Shown here: one piece after another, positions 34,829-42,792 of the stretch
Layout of the letters: the number at the start of each line of letters is the position of its first letter
Position numbering within the stretch: position 1 is the first letter of the stretch
Assembly: GCA_051001455.1 (NCBI GenBank)
Contig: JBPCNH010000004.1
Coordinates: 1 to 64,000, forward strand
Reading direction: 5' to 3'
Length of the DNA: 64,000 nucleotides
DNA from: JBPCNH01 sp051001455
GTDB taxonomy: Bacteria; Actinomycetota; CADDZG01; WHSQ01
Translations under genes and position numbers: made by a program
The notes under the pieces: generated by a model
Database searches by the model: none
The model's input: only the letters and a program-made list of their open reading frames with translations
What the model was told of the DNA's origin: nothing

Positions 34829-35131
34829 TTAAGCGCTGTGACCGAAGAAGAGTTGGCGCGCGGGGCCCTCGGGAACGATCTCTTCTTCCTGTCTCTCGAG
34901 GATCGTGACCGCCCTGTCCTTCGAGGCGAACAAAGGCGGCTCGCTCCGCCTGTCCTCGAGGGTCCAGCCGCGCGGTGGATTCAGGCGCTCGGCACAGGAG
35001 GTACAGAGGATGTAGCTGTGGGGTGAGAGCGCGGGAGAGGGATCCTCCAAGGAGGCCAACTTCTGGGCATAGTCGTACCCCAGGACGGCTACGCCGATCC
35101 GAGAACAGCCGGGTTTCGAACAAGAGCTCAC
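34829..35131 (-). CDS. DUF3499-family protein
   Basis: 100 residues from GTG: SSCSKPGCSRIGVAVLGYDY, then HSYILCTSCAERLNPPRGWT and a divergent tail. This family is almost limited to Actinomycetota and commonly neighbours manB and whiB2. Start could be further upstream (35188). Likely zinc binding by four Cys; function unknown. Confidence 0.78.
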   Translation of the reverse strand: MSSCSKPGCSRIGVAVLGYDYAQKLASLEDPSPALSPHSYILCTSCAERLNPPRGWTLEDRRSEPPLFASKDRAVTILERQEEEIVPEGPARQLFFGHSA

Positions 35132-35218
35132 GGTCGCCCACGGTAAGCCACCCCGGTCCGAGACGGCCGGATTGTCCGTCAAGATCACCGTCTGTGGCCG
35201 GGCTCTTATGCTGCCGGG

Positions 35219-36019
35219 ATGCCTCTCGCCGAGCTAGGAGATATCGACCTTCACTACCGGAGCTACGGCGACGGTCCGGCCGTTCTGGGCGTGATGGGTT
35301 TCGGGCTCGACCAGCGGTACTGGGCCGGTCAGGTCCCCGCCGTGTCGGTTGGGAACCGGTTCATCACCTTCGACAACCGCGGAACGGGACGCTCGAGCTT
35401 GAAGCTTCCCGAATCCATCGAACAGATGGCCGACGATGCCGTCCGGCTCCTCGATCACCTGGAGATCGAGAAAGCCGTCATCTTCGGCGCCTCGATGGGG
35501 GGCACGATCGCCCAGCGGATCGCTCTCGACCACCCGGAGCGTCTCGGCGGCCTGATCCTCGCCATCACCTGGGCCCGCCCGATCGAATTCATGCGGCGGC
35601 AACATGAGCTAGCCCGGCTGGTCATCTCAGAGCTGGGACCCGAGAGGTTCGCCGAAGCCACCCTGCTGTGGATGTTCACCCCGAGATTCTTCGAGATGGG
35701 GCGCGAGTTGATCGACCAGATGATGGGCGCGCTGACCGCTCCCGGCGCGCCGGAGATGATGTCCCCGGAAGCCCTGCTCGCACAGCTCGATGCGTTCTCG
35801 AACCACGATGTCCTGGCGGAGCTACCTAAGATTTCTGCTCCGACGCTGGTGGTCGGCGGTCATATGGACGTGATGGTCCCGGGGTTGGCTTCGGAAGAGA
35901 TCGCCGCGGCCATCCCCGGCGCCCGGCTCGAGATGTTCGATTCCGGCCACGGCCTGATGATCGAGGAGATGCAGCGGTTCAACGACCTGATCCGCAGCTT
36001 CCTCGATTCCCTCAAGTAG
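35219..36019 (+). CDS. Alpha/beta-hydrolase
   Basis: 266 residues. VGNRFITFDNRGTGRSSLKL, nucleophile elbow FGASMGGTIAQRIALDHPE, acid in VVGGHMDVMVPG, His in DSGHGLMIEEMQRFN. This is the 3-oxoadipate enol-lactonase/haloalkane-dehalogenase-like group; substrate unknown. Two hairpins with GGAACCC (36051-36069, 36090-36109) lie after the stop and could act in termination. Confidence 0.85.
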   Translation: MPLAELGDIDLHYRSYGDGPAVLGVMGFGLDQRYWAGQVPAVSVGNRFITFDNRGTGRSSLKLPESIEQMADDAVRLLDHLEIEKAVIFGASMGGTIAQRIALDHPERLGGLILAITWARPIEFMRRQHELARLVISELGPERFAEATLLWMFTPRFFEMGRELIDQMMGALTAPGAPEMMSPEALLAQLDAFSNHDVLAELPKISAPTLVVGGHMDVMVPGLASEEIAAAIPGARLEMFDSGHGLMIEEMQRFNDLIRSFLDSLK

Positions 36020-36228
36020 AGCCACGGAGACCGCCTCCCGGGGCGGAACCCACCCCGCTCCGCTCCTCCACACAAGAACCCAGGCCATCGCTCCGGGGGT
36101 GGAACCCGCCCCTACGGCTATTTGGGGGACCTGGTACCGCCTCTCGGCTATCAGCCGCTTTTCTGTTCTTGTGTAACGCGGGTTGTACCTAAGCTACTTT
36201 TGTAACTTGGCCTGGTTCGTTCGGGTCG

Positions 36229-36378
36229 ATGCGAGTGGCGGAATGGGACCTCGAGCCAATGGTCACCGCAACCGTCCACCCTTCCTCGATCCTGCGCGGT
36301 GACCCCGGCTTCCGGACGGAACAAGAAGCGCTGTTCGTCAAAGACTTCGAGGTAGTGGCGCGCCGACTAGGCGCTTGA
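36229..36378 (+). pseudogene. Uracil-DNA glycosylase-superfamily C-terminal remnant
   Basis: 49 codons. EWDLEPMVTATVHPSSILRG matches the end of family 4/5/UdgX uracil-DNA glycosylases, where the HPSxxLR motif is catalytic. The N-terminal four fifths are absent and an in-frame stop lies 39 bp upstream of the ATG. The rest of the 566-bp gap 36020-36585 has only a terminator-like hairpin. Confidence 0.6.
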
Positions 36379-36502
36379 CTGGGGCTGCGATCCCATACGA
36401 AAGAAGAAGAGGACGCGAAAACGTCTCGGCCGAATATCTTGCCTAGCGCGTCTGGCCCGTCATAAGATGCAGACGTACCTCGGAGAGATGAGTAGGCCTC
36501 GG

Positions 36503-36531
36503 CCGGAAGTCACTTCGGGGTACATTTTTTT
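36503..36531 (+). terminator. Intrinsic terminator with seven T
   Basis: An imperfect stem CCGGAAG-TCA-CTTCGGG followed after 5 bases by TTTTTTT. This is the clearest U-tract in the window and would stop plus-strand transcripts before the convergent transpeptidase gene. Confidence 0.6.
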
Positions 36532-36585
36532 GTGCCGGATGCCGGACCGGCTGACGAGTGGTCCGAAGCGTTCGAGTTCTTCTAC

Positions 36586-37746
36586 TCAGCCGCTCGTCTG
36601 GGTCGTTTCTGCGTCGACCGCCGTCGTTGTTCCGTATAGCGGCTTGAACGGCGCCACCTGGGTCGAGACGATCGTCGCTCCTACGTCGATCAGGTCGTAG
36701 AGCTCGATCACATCGGCGTTGGACATCCGCACGCAGCCGTGCGATGCGTTGTACCCCAGTGAATACAGAGCGTTGGTTCCGTGGAAGCGGATCGCCGGGG
36801 CGGTCCAGTTGATGGCTCGCACGCCCAGGGGATTGTTCGGGCCGGGGGGGATAGAGGCCGGAAGGTTCGCGCCCCATCTGTCGACCGCGGGGTTAACCCA
36901 CGTCGGCATATAGCGCTTGAGCTCGACCGAGAAGATGCCTGTGGGGGTCGGATACTGCGGCTGACCCGGAGCTACCGCCCAGTCATGGGTGACCTTGCCG
37001 TCCTCGTACAGGTACAGCTTGTTCTCACCGATCCGCACCAAGAGGACCTGACGGAAATCGTCTGCGGTCGTTACGGGATCCACCTTTTCGACGACAAGAT
37101 CTACGGTCGCGTCGCCGTTCTTGAGCGCCTGCATCAGCGCCTTCTTGCTCTTCTTGACGTCGGTAGCGAACCCCGGCTTAGCCTTGGAGAACTCGACCCA
37201 CCCCGAGGAATAGTCGATCCCCGCGTCCACAGCGTCCTTGTCGATGGACGAGCCGATCCCTTGGACGAAGCCCTTGGCTCCCTGGTGCGGATAGGTGATG
37301 GCAACGTCGCGCTCGAAGTCGAGCGGTTCGCCCAGCATGCCCATCCGCGTTTTCTCGGCGAAGGAGGTATCGGCGCTGACCGCCAACGCCGAGCGGACCG
37401 CCGCGAGCGCGTTGCTCTTCGCACCGATCTCGCGGGGCGTGACCGTCCACGTCTTCTTGTGCCAACTCACCGTGATGGGCCGATCGAGCTCAGGTCCGAC
37501 CGCGGCGTCCACCGCCTCGATCGCTTCGGTCTCGCTCATCCCGCCGACGTCGGCCCCGGCGATCGTGGAGCCGGGAAGGATCCGACCTTCGTACTTCTCG
37601 GCGTACTGGTAGCCGGCATAGGAGGCCCCTGCTGCGGCGACGAGGAGCAGACCGAGCAGGACGCCCAGGATCACCAGGAGACGTTTGCGTCCCCTTCGTC
37701 CCGGGATCACCTCCCGCTCGGCACTTTGCGACCCCACTTCAGACAT
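36586..37746 (-). CDS. L,D-transpeptidase with peptidoglycan-binding (VanW-like) domain
   Basis: 386 residues. N-terminal membrane anchor (RLLVILGVLLGLLLVAAAGA), a PG_binding_4 stretch (GMSETEAIEAVDAAVGPELD), and a YkuD domain with catalytic IRFHGTNALYSLGYNASHGC then VRMSNADVIELYDLI. It makes 3-3 cross-links in the wall. Single gene, divergent from cbs. Confidence 0.92.
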   Translation of the reverse strand: MSEVGSQSAEREVIPGRRGRKRLLVILGVLLGLLLVAAAGASYAGYQYAEKYEGRILPGSTIAGADVGGMSETEAIEAVDAAVGPELDRPITVSWHKKTWTVTPREIGAKSNALAAVRSALAVSADTSFAEKTRMGMLGEPLDFERDVAITYPHQGAKGFVQGIGSSIDKDAVDAGIDYSSGWVEFSKAKPGFATDVKKSKKALMQALKNGDATVDLVVEKVDPVTTADDFRQVLLVRIGENKLYLYEDGKVTHDWAVAPGQPQYPTPTGIFSVELKRYMPTWVNPAVDRWGANLPASIPPGPNNPLGVRAINWTAPAIRFHGTNALYSLGYNASHGCVRMSNADVIELYDLIDVGATIVSTQVAPFKPLYGTTTAVDAETTQTSG

Positions 37747-37876
37747 TGGACCTCACATAGTAGTCGGACGACCCATCTTCAGCCATAGGACGTACATCGG
37801 GCCCTGAAGGTTGCAACCCAACCTCGATCTCGGTGCTCCCGACGGGCGTAGCGAGGGAATGACCCGGGGCCTCTAT

Positions 37877-37905
37877 TTGCTTAACCCACGCGGCTGGGAA
37901 ACTAT
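37877..37905 (+). promoter_or_regulatory. Candidate cbs promoter
   Basis: TTGCTT (37877-37882), 17 bp, AACTAT (37900-37905); start site predicted at or next to the ATG at 37912. Third leaderless-looking promoter in the window. Confidence 0.4.
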
Positions 37906-37911
37906 GCCCAC

Positions 37912-39297
37912 ATGGAATTCTACGAATCGCTTCTCGACGCCATCGGCCGCACCCCCCTTTTGAACATGAGCCGCCTTGGGAAGGATCTCGACTGCACGCT
38001 CCTCGGGAAGCTCGAGATGTTCAACCCCGGTGGCAGCGTCAAAGACCGGATCGGGATCCGAATGATCGAGAGCGCCGAGCGCGAGGGTCTCCTCAAACCC
38101 GGCGGGACCATCGTGGAGCCCACGTCGGGTAACACCGGGGTGGGGCTGGCCATCGCTGCCGTGCTGAAGGGTTACCGCTGCATCTTCACGATGCCCGACA
38201 AGATGAGCCAGGAGAAGATCGATCTACTCCGCTCCTATGGGGCGGAGGTCGTGATCACACCGACGGCAGTCCCTCCCGATTCTCCGGAGTCCTACTACTC
38301 GGTCGCGAATCGCCTCACCGAAGAAACATCCGGAGCGTTCCAGCCGAACCAGTACCACAACATGAACAATCCGGAAGCTCACTACCACTCCACCGGGCCG
38401 GAGATCTGGGAACAGACCGACGGACGCGTCACCCATCTGGTCGTCGGCGTGGGTACAGGCGGAACAGTCACCGGATGCGGCCGCTACCTGAAGGAGCAGA
38501 ACCCGGACGTGCAGGTCATCGGTGCAGACCCGGTCGGGTCTGTGTTGACCGGCGGAGAACCGGCTCCCTATCTTGTCGAAGGGATCGGAAAAGAGAGCGT
38601 TCCGGACACGCTCGACCCATCGATCATCGACCGGTGGGTACGGGTCTCAGATCGCGACTCGTTCCTCACGGCGCGCCGGATCACCGCCGAAGAAGGATTG
38701 TTATCCGGAGGCAGCGCGGGAACCGCCGTATGGGCGGCACTCGAGGTCGGCAAGGATCTCGGGCCGGACGACGTGATGGTTGTGATCATCCCGGACAGCG
38801 GACGCAACTATCTCTCCAAGCTCTATGACGCCGCGTGGATGAGACAGAACGGCTTCATCGAGCGTCCCGGCGTCGAGGCTCGTATCGACGCGGTGATGAA
38901 AGAGAAGCGCAGCATGGGCAAGGAGGTTCCCGACCTCGTCGCGATCGCGTTGGGCGAGAAAGTCGGGCGGGCCATCGACCTCCTGCAACAGTTCGGCATC
39001 TCCCAGGTCCCCGTGGCAACTACCGAACGCCCGAGCTCGACGGACGAGATCGTCGGTTCGATCCACGAGAGGTTGCTCTTGGATCGCGTCTTCCGCGACC
39101 CTGAGGCGACCGATCGCACGGTGAACGAAGTGATGGAGGAACCGTTGCCGGTGGTGCAGCTCAGCGCCGGGGTCGATGCGATGTTCCGTGACCTCTCCAA
39201 AGGAGCGGAGGCGATAGTGGTAGCCGACGGCAGCCGCCCCACGGGGGTTCTCACTCGTGCGGATCTCCTAGAGTTCCTAGCCGCGCAATCCCGCTAG
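37912..39297 (+). CDS. cbs: Cystathionine beta-synthase with CBS-pair domain
   Basis: 461 residues. The PLP domain has MFNPGGSVKDRIGIRM (Lys), PTSGNTGVGLA and VVGVGTGGTVTGCG; a C-terminal CBS pair (about 340 to 455, VNEVMEEPLPVVQLSAGVDA, GVLTRADLLEFLA) distinguishes it from cysM. It joins homocysteine and serine to cystathionine. The convergent cystathionine gamma-enzyme ends 42 bp away. Confidence 0.92.
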   Translation: MEFYESLLDAIGRTPLLNMSRLGKDLDCTLLGKLEMFNPGGSVKDRIGIRMIESAEREGLLKPGGTIVEPTSGNTGVGLAIAAVLKGYRCIFTMPDKMSQEKIDLLRSYGAEVVITPTAVPPDSPESYYSVANRLTEETSGAFQPNQYHNMNNPEAHYHSTGPEIWEQTDGRVTHLVVGVGTGGTVTGCGRYLKEQNPDVQVIGADPVGSVLTGGEPAPYLVEGIGKESVPDTLDPSIIDRWVRVSDRDSFLTARRITAEEGLLSGGSAGTAVWAALEVGKDLGPDDVMVVIIPDSGRNYLSKLYDAAWMRQNGFIERPGVEARIDAVMKEKRSMGKEVPDLVAIALGEKVGRAIDLLQQFGISQVPVATTERPSSTDEIVGSIHERLLLDRVFRDPEATDRTVNEVMEEPLPVVQLSAGVDAMFRDLSKGAEAIVVADGSRPTGVLTRADLLEFLAAQSR

Positions 39298-39338
39298 CAC
39301 TCACCTGCGACCGGCGGCGCTATCGCCCCGTTGGAGAG

Positions 39339-40490
39339 CTAACCGAAGGCTTGGTCGAGGTCGGCTATGAGGTCGTCGGGATGCTCGATCCCTACCGACA
39401 ATCTGACCAGACCGGGCAGCACGTCCATCCCGGAGCCGGCCAGGCTCGCGTGGGTCATCTTGCCCGGATGCTCTATCAACGACTCGACGCCGCCGAGCGA
39501 TTCAGCGAGGAAGAACAGCTTCGTACGTTCGCAGACACGTAAGGCCTCGGCTTCGCTCGCGGCTTCGAACGAGATCATGCCGCCGTACAACGGCTCTCCC
39601 GCAGCGGACATCTGGCGTGTCGCGACCGGCTTGGCCTGGAAAGAATCGAGACCCGGATAGATCACGCGCTCGATATCGGGGCGTGCTTCGAGCCAGGTAG
39701 CGATCTGCACGGCACCCGCGCAGTGGGCGCGCATCCTGATACCTAGCGTCTTCAAGCCACGCAACAGCAACCACGAATCGAAGGGGCCAGGGATCGCTCC
39801 TACGGAGTTCTGCAGGAATCTGAGGCGGGTCGCCAGCTCCTCGTTGTGGGTGACGAGTGCTCCCATCACGAGATCGGAATGGCCCCCGAGGTATTTGGTG
39901 GCGGAATAGACGACGACGTCGGCATCGAAGTCGAGCGGCCTCTGCAGGTACGGGGTAGCGAAAGTGTTGTCCACTGCGAACATCGCCCCGGCGCTATGGG
40001 ACGCCTCGGCCAGCATGGCCAGATCCAGGACCTTGAGCATCGGATTGGTCGGCGTCTCGGCAAGGACCAACCCTGCGCCCCCTTCAAGCGCCCTAGCGAC
40101 CGACGACTCATCGGTCATGTCCGCGGTGACCCAGTCGATACCGAGATCGCTCAGGACTTTGGAGAAGAGCCGGTAGGTCCCGCCGTAGACGTCGTCGGGG
40201 AAAACCACCCTCTGCCCGGCCTTGAGAACCATGGCGAGGGTGGCGATGGCGGCCATGCCGGAACCGAAGGAAATCGCGTCTGAGGCTCCTTCGAGGGCGG
40301 CCAAACAGGTCTCGAGTGCTTGCCTTGTCGGATTGTCCGTGCGCGAATATTCGAATCCTTTGTGCTTGGCTACGGAATCCTGGACGTATGTCGAGGTTTG
40401 ATAGATAGGGACCACCGCCGCTCCGGTTGCCGGATCGGGATCTTGGCCGGCGTGGATGGCGGCGGTCTCGAAACGCATAGCATCAGGCAT
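39339..40490 (-). CDS. Cystathionine gamma-synthase / gamma-lyase (Cys/Met PLP family)
   Basis: 383 residues. YQTSTYVQDSVAKHKGFEYS, TDNPTRQALETCLAALEG, VYGGTYRLFSKVL, active Lys in VVYSATKYLGGHSDLVMGAL, and LVRLSVGIEHPDDLIADLDQ. It either makes cystathionine from activated homoserine or cleaves it to cysteine. Beside CBS, the lyase (reverse transsulfuration) role is more likely, but sequence does not settle it. ATG 40490 chosen. Confidence 0.88.
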   Translation of the reverse strand: MPDAMRFETAAIHAGQDPDPATGAAVVPIYQTSTYVQDSVAKHKGFEYSRTDNPTRQALETCLAALEGASDAISFGSGMAAIATLAMVLKAGQRVVFPDDVYGGTYRLFSKVLSDLGIDWVTADMTDESSVARALEGGAGLVLAETPTNPMLKVLDLAMLAEASHSAGAMFAVDNTFATPYLQRPLDFDADVVVYSATKYLGGHSDLVMGALVTHNEELATRLRFLQNSVGAIPGPFDSWLLLRGLKTLGIRMRAHCAGAVQIATWLEARPDIERVIYPGLDSFQAKPVATRQMSAAGEPLYGGMISFEAASEAEALRVCERTKLFFLAESLGGVESLIEHPGKMTHASLAGSGMDVLPGLVRLSVGIEHPDDLIADLDQAFG

Positions 40491-40526
40491 GGAAGAAGAG
40501 CTCCCCAGGAGAGTGAACCGAGAGAA

Positions 40527-41351
40527 GTGATCGACCACTTGGATACCACGACGGCCGAGACCATCGGCTCGAGAAGAGAAGCCCCCTCCGGGCATATCGT
40601 TATGACCGGGCAAGGCATCGCGAGCGAAGGGCGCCTCCCCGTCCTTTACGCACGAGAGGTGACCAGAGCGGGCGGAAGCCCCCGGGTCTATTCGCCCTTC
40701 GAGCCGAACGAGCTGGACAGGATCCCAGAAGGGCTACCCGTCGAGTTCGAGGTCGATACCGAGGACGCCTCTCCTCTCGACGGCGCCGCCGGGCTTCTGC
40801 TTCCCGGAGGAGGCGACATCGATCCGATCGTGTACGGGCATCCCCGCCACCCCCGTACCCGCAGGGTCAGCCGCGAGCGGGACAAGCTCGAAACGACGCT
40901 GCTCAGGGAAGCCCTCCGCCGGGACATGCCGGTGTTGGCCATCTGCCGGGGCTTCCAGCTCTTGAACGTGCAGCTGGGCGGAACGATCGAGCAGAATCTC
41001 GGCGACAACCCCGAGCGTCTCGGTCACGACCGGGACATGCCTAGAGCCGAGCCGGTCCACCACGTGCGGATAAAGCCGGGTTCCTTGCTCGAGGAGATAG
41101 TCGGCGCCAGCGAGATCCCGGTCAATTCCCATCACCATCAAGGGCTCGAGGTGGTCGCGGATGGACTCGAGGAGATCGCCTGGGCCGGTGACGGAACCCT
41201 GGAGGCCGTGGTTTCGCGCAACCATTCCTGGGTTCTAGGGGTGCAATGGCATCCCGAGGTGATGGCGCCGGTAGACCACCAGCAGATGAAGATCTTCAGC
41301 GCCTTCCTCGAAGCCACGCGGCTGTACCTGCGCACCAGCGCCGCCGCCTGA
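40527..41351 (+). CDS. Class I glutamine amidotransferase (gamma-Glu-GABA hydrolase type)
   Basis: About 274 residues from GTG. LLLPGGGDIDPIVYG, nucleophile AICRGFQLLNVQLGG, and VQWHPEV with His, plus NSHHHQGLEVV are PuuD/C26 motifs. The start is uncertain: ATG 40602 would clip the first strand. It is divergent from the cystathionine enzyme with only about 36 bp between starts. Confidence 0.8.
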   Translation: MIDHLDTTTAETIGSRREAPSGHIVMTGQGIASEGRLPVLYAREVTRAGGSPRVYSPFEPNELDRIPEGLPVEFEVDTEDASPLDGAAGLLLPGGGDIDPIVYGHPRHPRTRRVSRERDKLETTLLREALRRDMPVLAICRGFQLLNVQLGGTIEQNLGDNPERLGHDRDMPRAEPVHHVRIKPGSLLEEIVGASEIPVNSHHHQGLEVVADGLEEIAWAGDGTLEAVVSRNHSWVLGVQWHPEVMAPVDHQQMKIFSAFLEATRLYLRTSAAA

Positions 41352-41421
41352 CACCCCGAGATCCCTTCTCCCAGACGATCCGGCAGACAGCCGGGAGCAC
41401 CGGCCCCAATCCCGCGCGCCG

Positions 41422-42792
41422 CTAGTCCAGAGGTATCCCGAGCAAGATAGACACGTCGGAAGAGGCGGCCGAGAACGCGACGCGCTCGGCAACGACCGGA
41501 GAGTCAGAAGTCAGCAACACGGCGCTCGGCTGATCGGTCAGACCCTGCAGGTCGATGCGCAACCTCGACCCGGCGGTGACCTTCAGGCCTTGCAACCTCT
41601 CGGGTTCACGAGGGGCGCCGGACTCAAAGAGGATCCGCAAGGAGACGGTGGTGTCTCGGTCCCCTACGTTCATGACGATCACCGAGTCTCGCTGGGGCTC
41701 TCGAACGGCAGGGCCCAGCCACCAACGATTGGCAGCCGAGGTCGCTCCGAGCTCCGAGGAGAAACCGTGGAAACCTTCTCCATCATAGAAAACCGTCCGC
41801 TCACCGACGATCGGCACATCGTTCTCGCTACGGACTATGACCGAGACGGGTCCTTCGAGATCGCCCACCTGTTTGCGTAAGGCCAACTGGCGGGAGCTCC
41901 CCCGCGGGATAGGGAACTCGACGTATGCCGGTGGCTGCACGATCCCGTCGTCGGTGATCAAGGAGATCGTGACGATCGCCTCTTCATCACCCGGGTTCAT
42001 GAGCGAGATGCGCTCATCTATATCGGCCCCGACCCCGCCCGCCGGGAAGAACCATTCGGGAGCCGCCTCCCGCGCCCCGATCGAGAATCCGACGCCGGGG
42101 GGGCTGTCGGGAGCGCGTGCGAACAAGACCTTCCATGCCGCGATGCGACCTCGAACCGCGGTGATCTCGGCACCCAGGACATTCTGCTGCAAGATGAAGT
42201 CGTTCACCTTGATCGAAGTGGTGCCCTCGCTCGCGACCGGGATCTCTTGCAGTGCGGCAGGGGAACGTTCTCCTTTCCCGGTGAGGAATCGCACGCGCAC
42301 AACCGCCTCCGAGGGGAAGGGGTTGTAAAGCACGATCCTCTCGTTGAAGCCGCGCGCGCTCGAACCCTGGGGCAGGAACCACTTGTCACCGGCCTCGGCC
42401 GAGCAAGGGGCCGCACCCGTGCCCTCGACCGGTCCCTCGAAGGTCTCGCTCTGCGCCGCTACCACCGAACCTCCGTATCCCACGATGTCCACCGGCTGCG
42501 TGAGCGGATTCGCCACGACGATCTGATTGTCCACCGGGTCCGGCGCCTCTTCCCCTTCCGTGCCTAGCTTCACCGGGTCCTCGTCCATGCCTCCGGCTAC
42601 CACCTCCACCGATGCCGACGTGCCCTCGGGAGCCGGGGGACAGAAAAGAGCCCTCTCGACGAAGAAACCCGATGGTGGATCGGCCGCCGCCTGAGGGGTC
42701 ACATCGTTCACCAGCGCGTCGAACGTCACCCCCATGCCCACCACCACCAACAGCACGAGTGTGAACACGAGTTCCTTTACGCGATCGCTCAC
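41422..42792 (-). CDS. DUF5719-family secreted or anchored protein
   Basis: 456 residues from GTG (GTGA overlap with the glycosyltransferase). One N-terminal helix (LVFTLVLLVVVGMGVTFDAL), then repeated beta-rich modules such as RIVLYNPFPSEAVVRVRFL, RISLMNPGDEEAIVTISLI and DSVIVMNVGDRDTTVSLRIL. DUF5719 proteins accompany a large membrane glycosyltransferase in many Actinomycetota. External location inferred. Confidence 0.82.
   Translation of the reverse strand: MSDRVKELVFTLVLLVVVGMGVTFDALVNDVTPQAAADPPSGFFVERALFCPPAPEGTSASVEVVAGGMDEDPVKLGTEGEEAPDPVDNQIVVANPLTQPVDIVGYGGSVVAAQSETFEGPVEGTGAAPCSAEAGDKWFLPQGSSARGFNERIVLYNPFPSEAVVRVRFLTGKGERSPAALQEIPVASEGTTSIKVNDFILQQNVLGAEITAVRGRIAAWKVLFARAPDSPPGVGFSIGAREAAPEWFFPAGGVGADIDERISLMNPGDEEAIVTISLITDDGIVQPPAYVEFPIPRGSSRQLALRKQVGDLEGPVSVIVRSENDVPIVGERTVFYDGEGFHGFSSELGATSAANRWWLGPAVREPQRDSVIVMNVGDRDTTVSLRILFESGAPREPERLQGLKVTAGSRLRIDLQGLTDQPSAVLLTSDSPVVAERVAFSAASSDVSILLGIPLD

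Noticed and set aside
36443..36877. 144-codon minus-strand frame overlapping the transpeptidase end
   Set aside because: It is arginine-rich and out of frame with a convincing YkuD domain.
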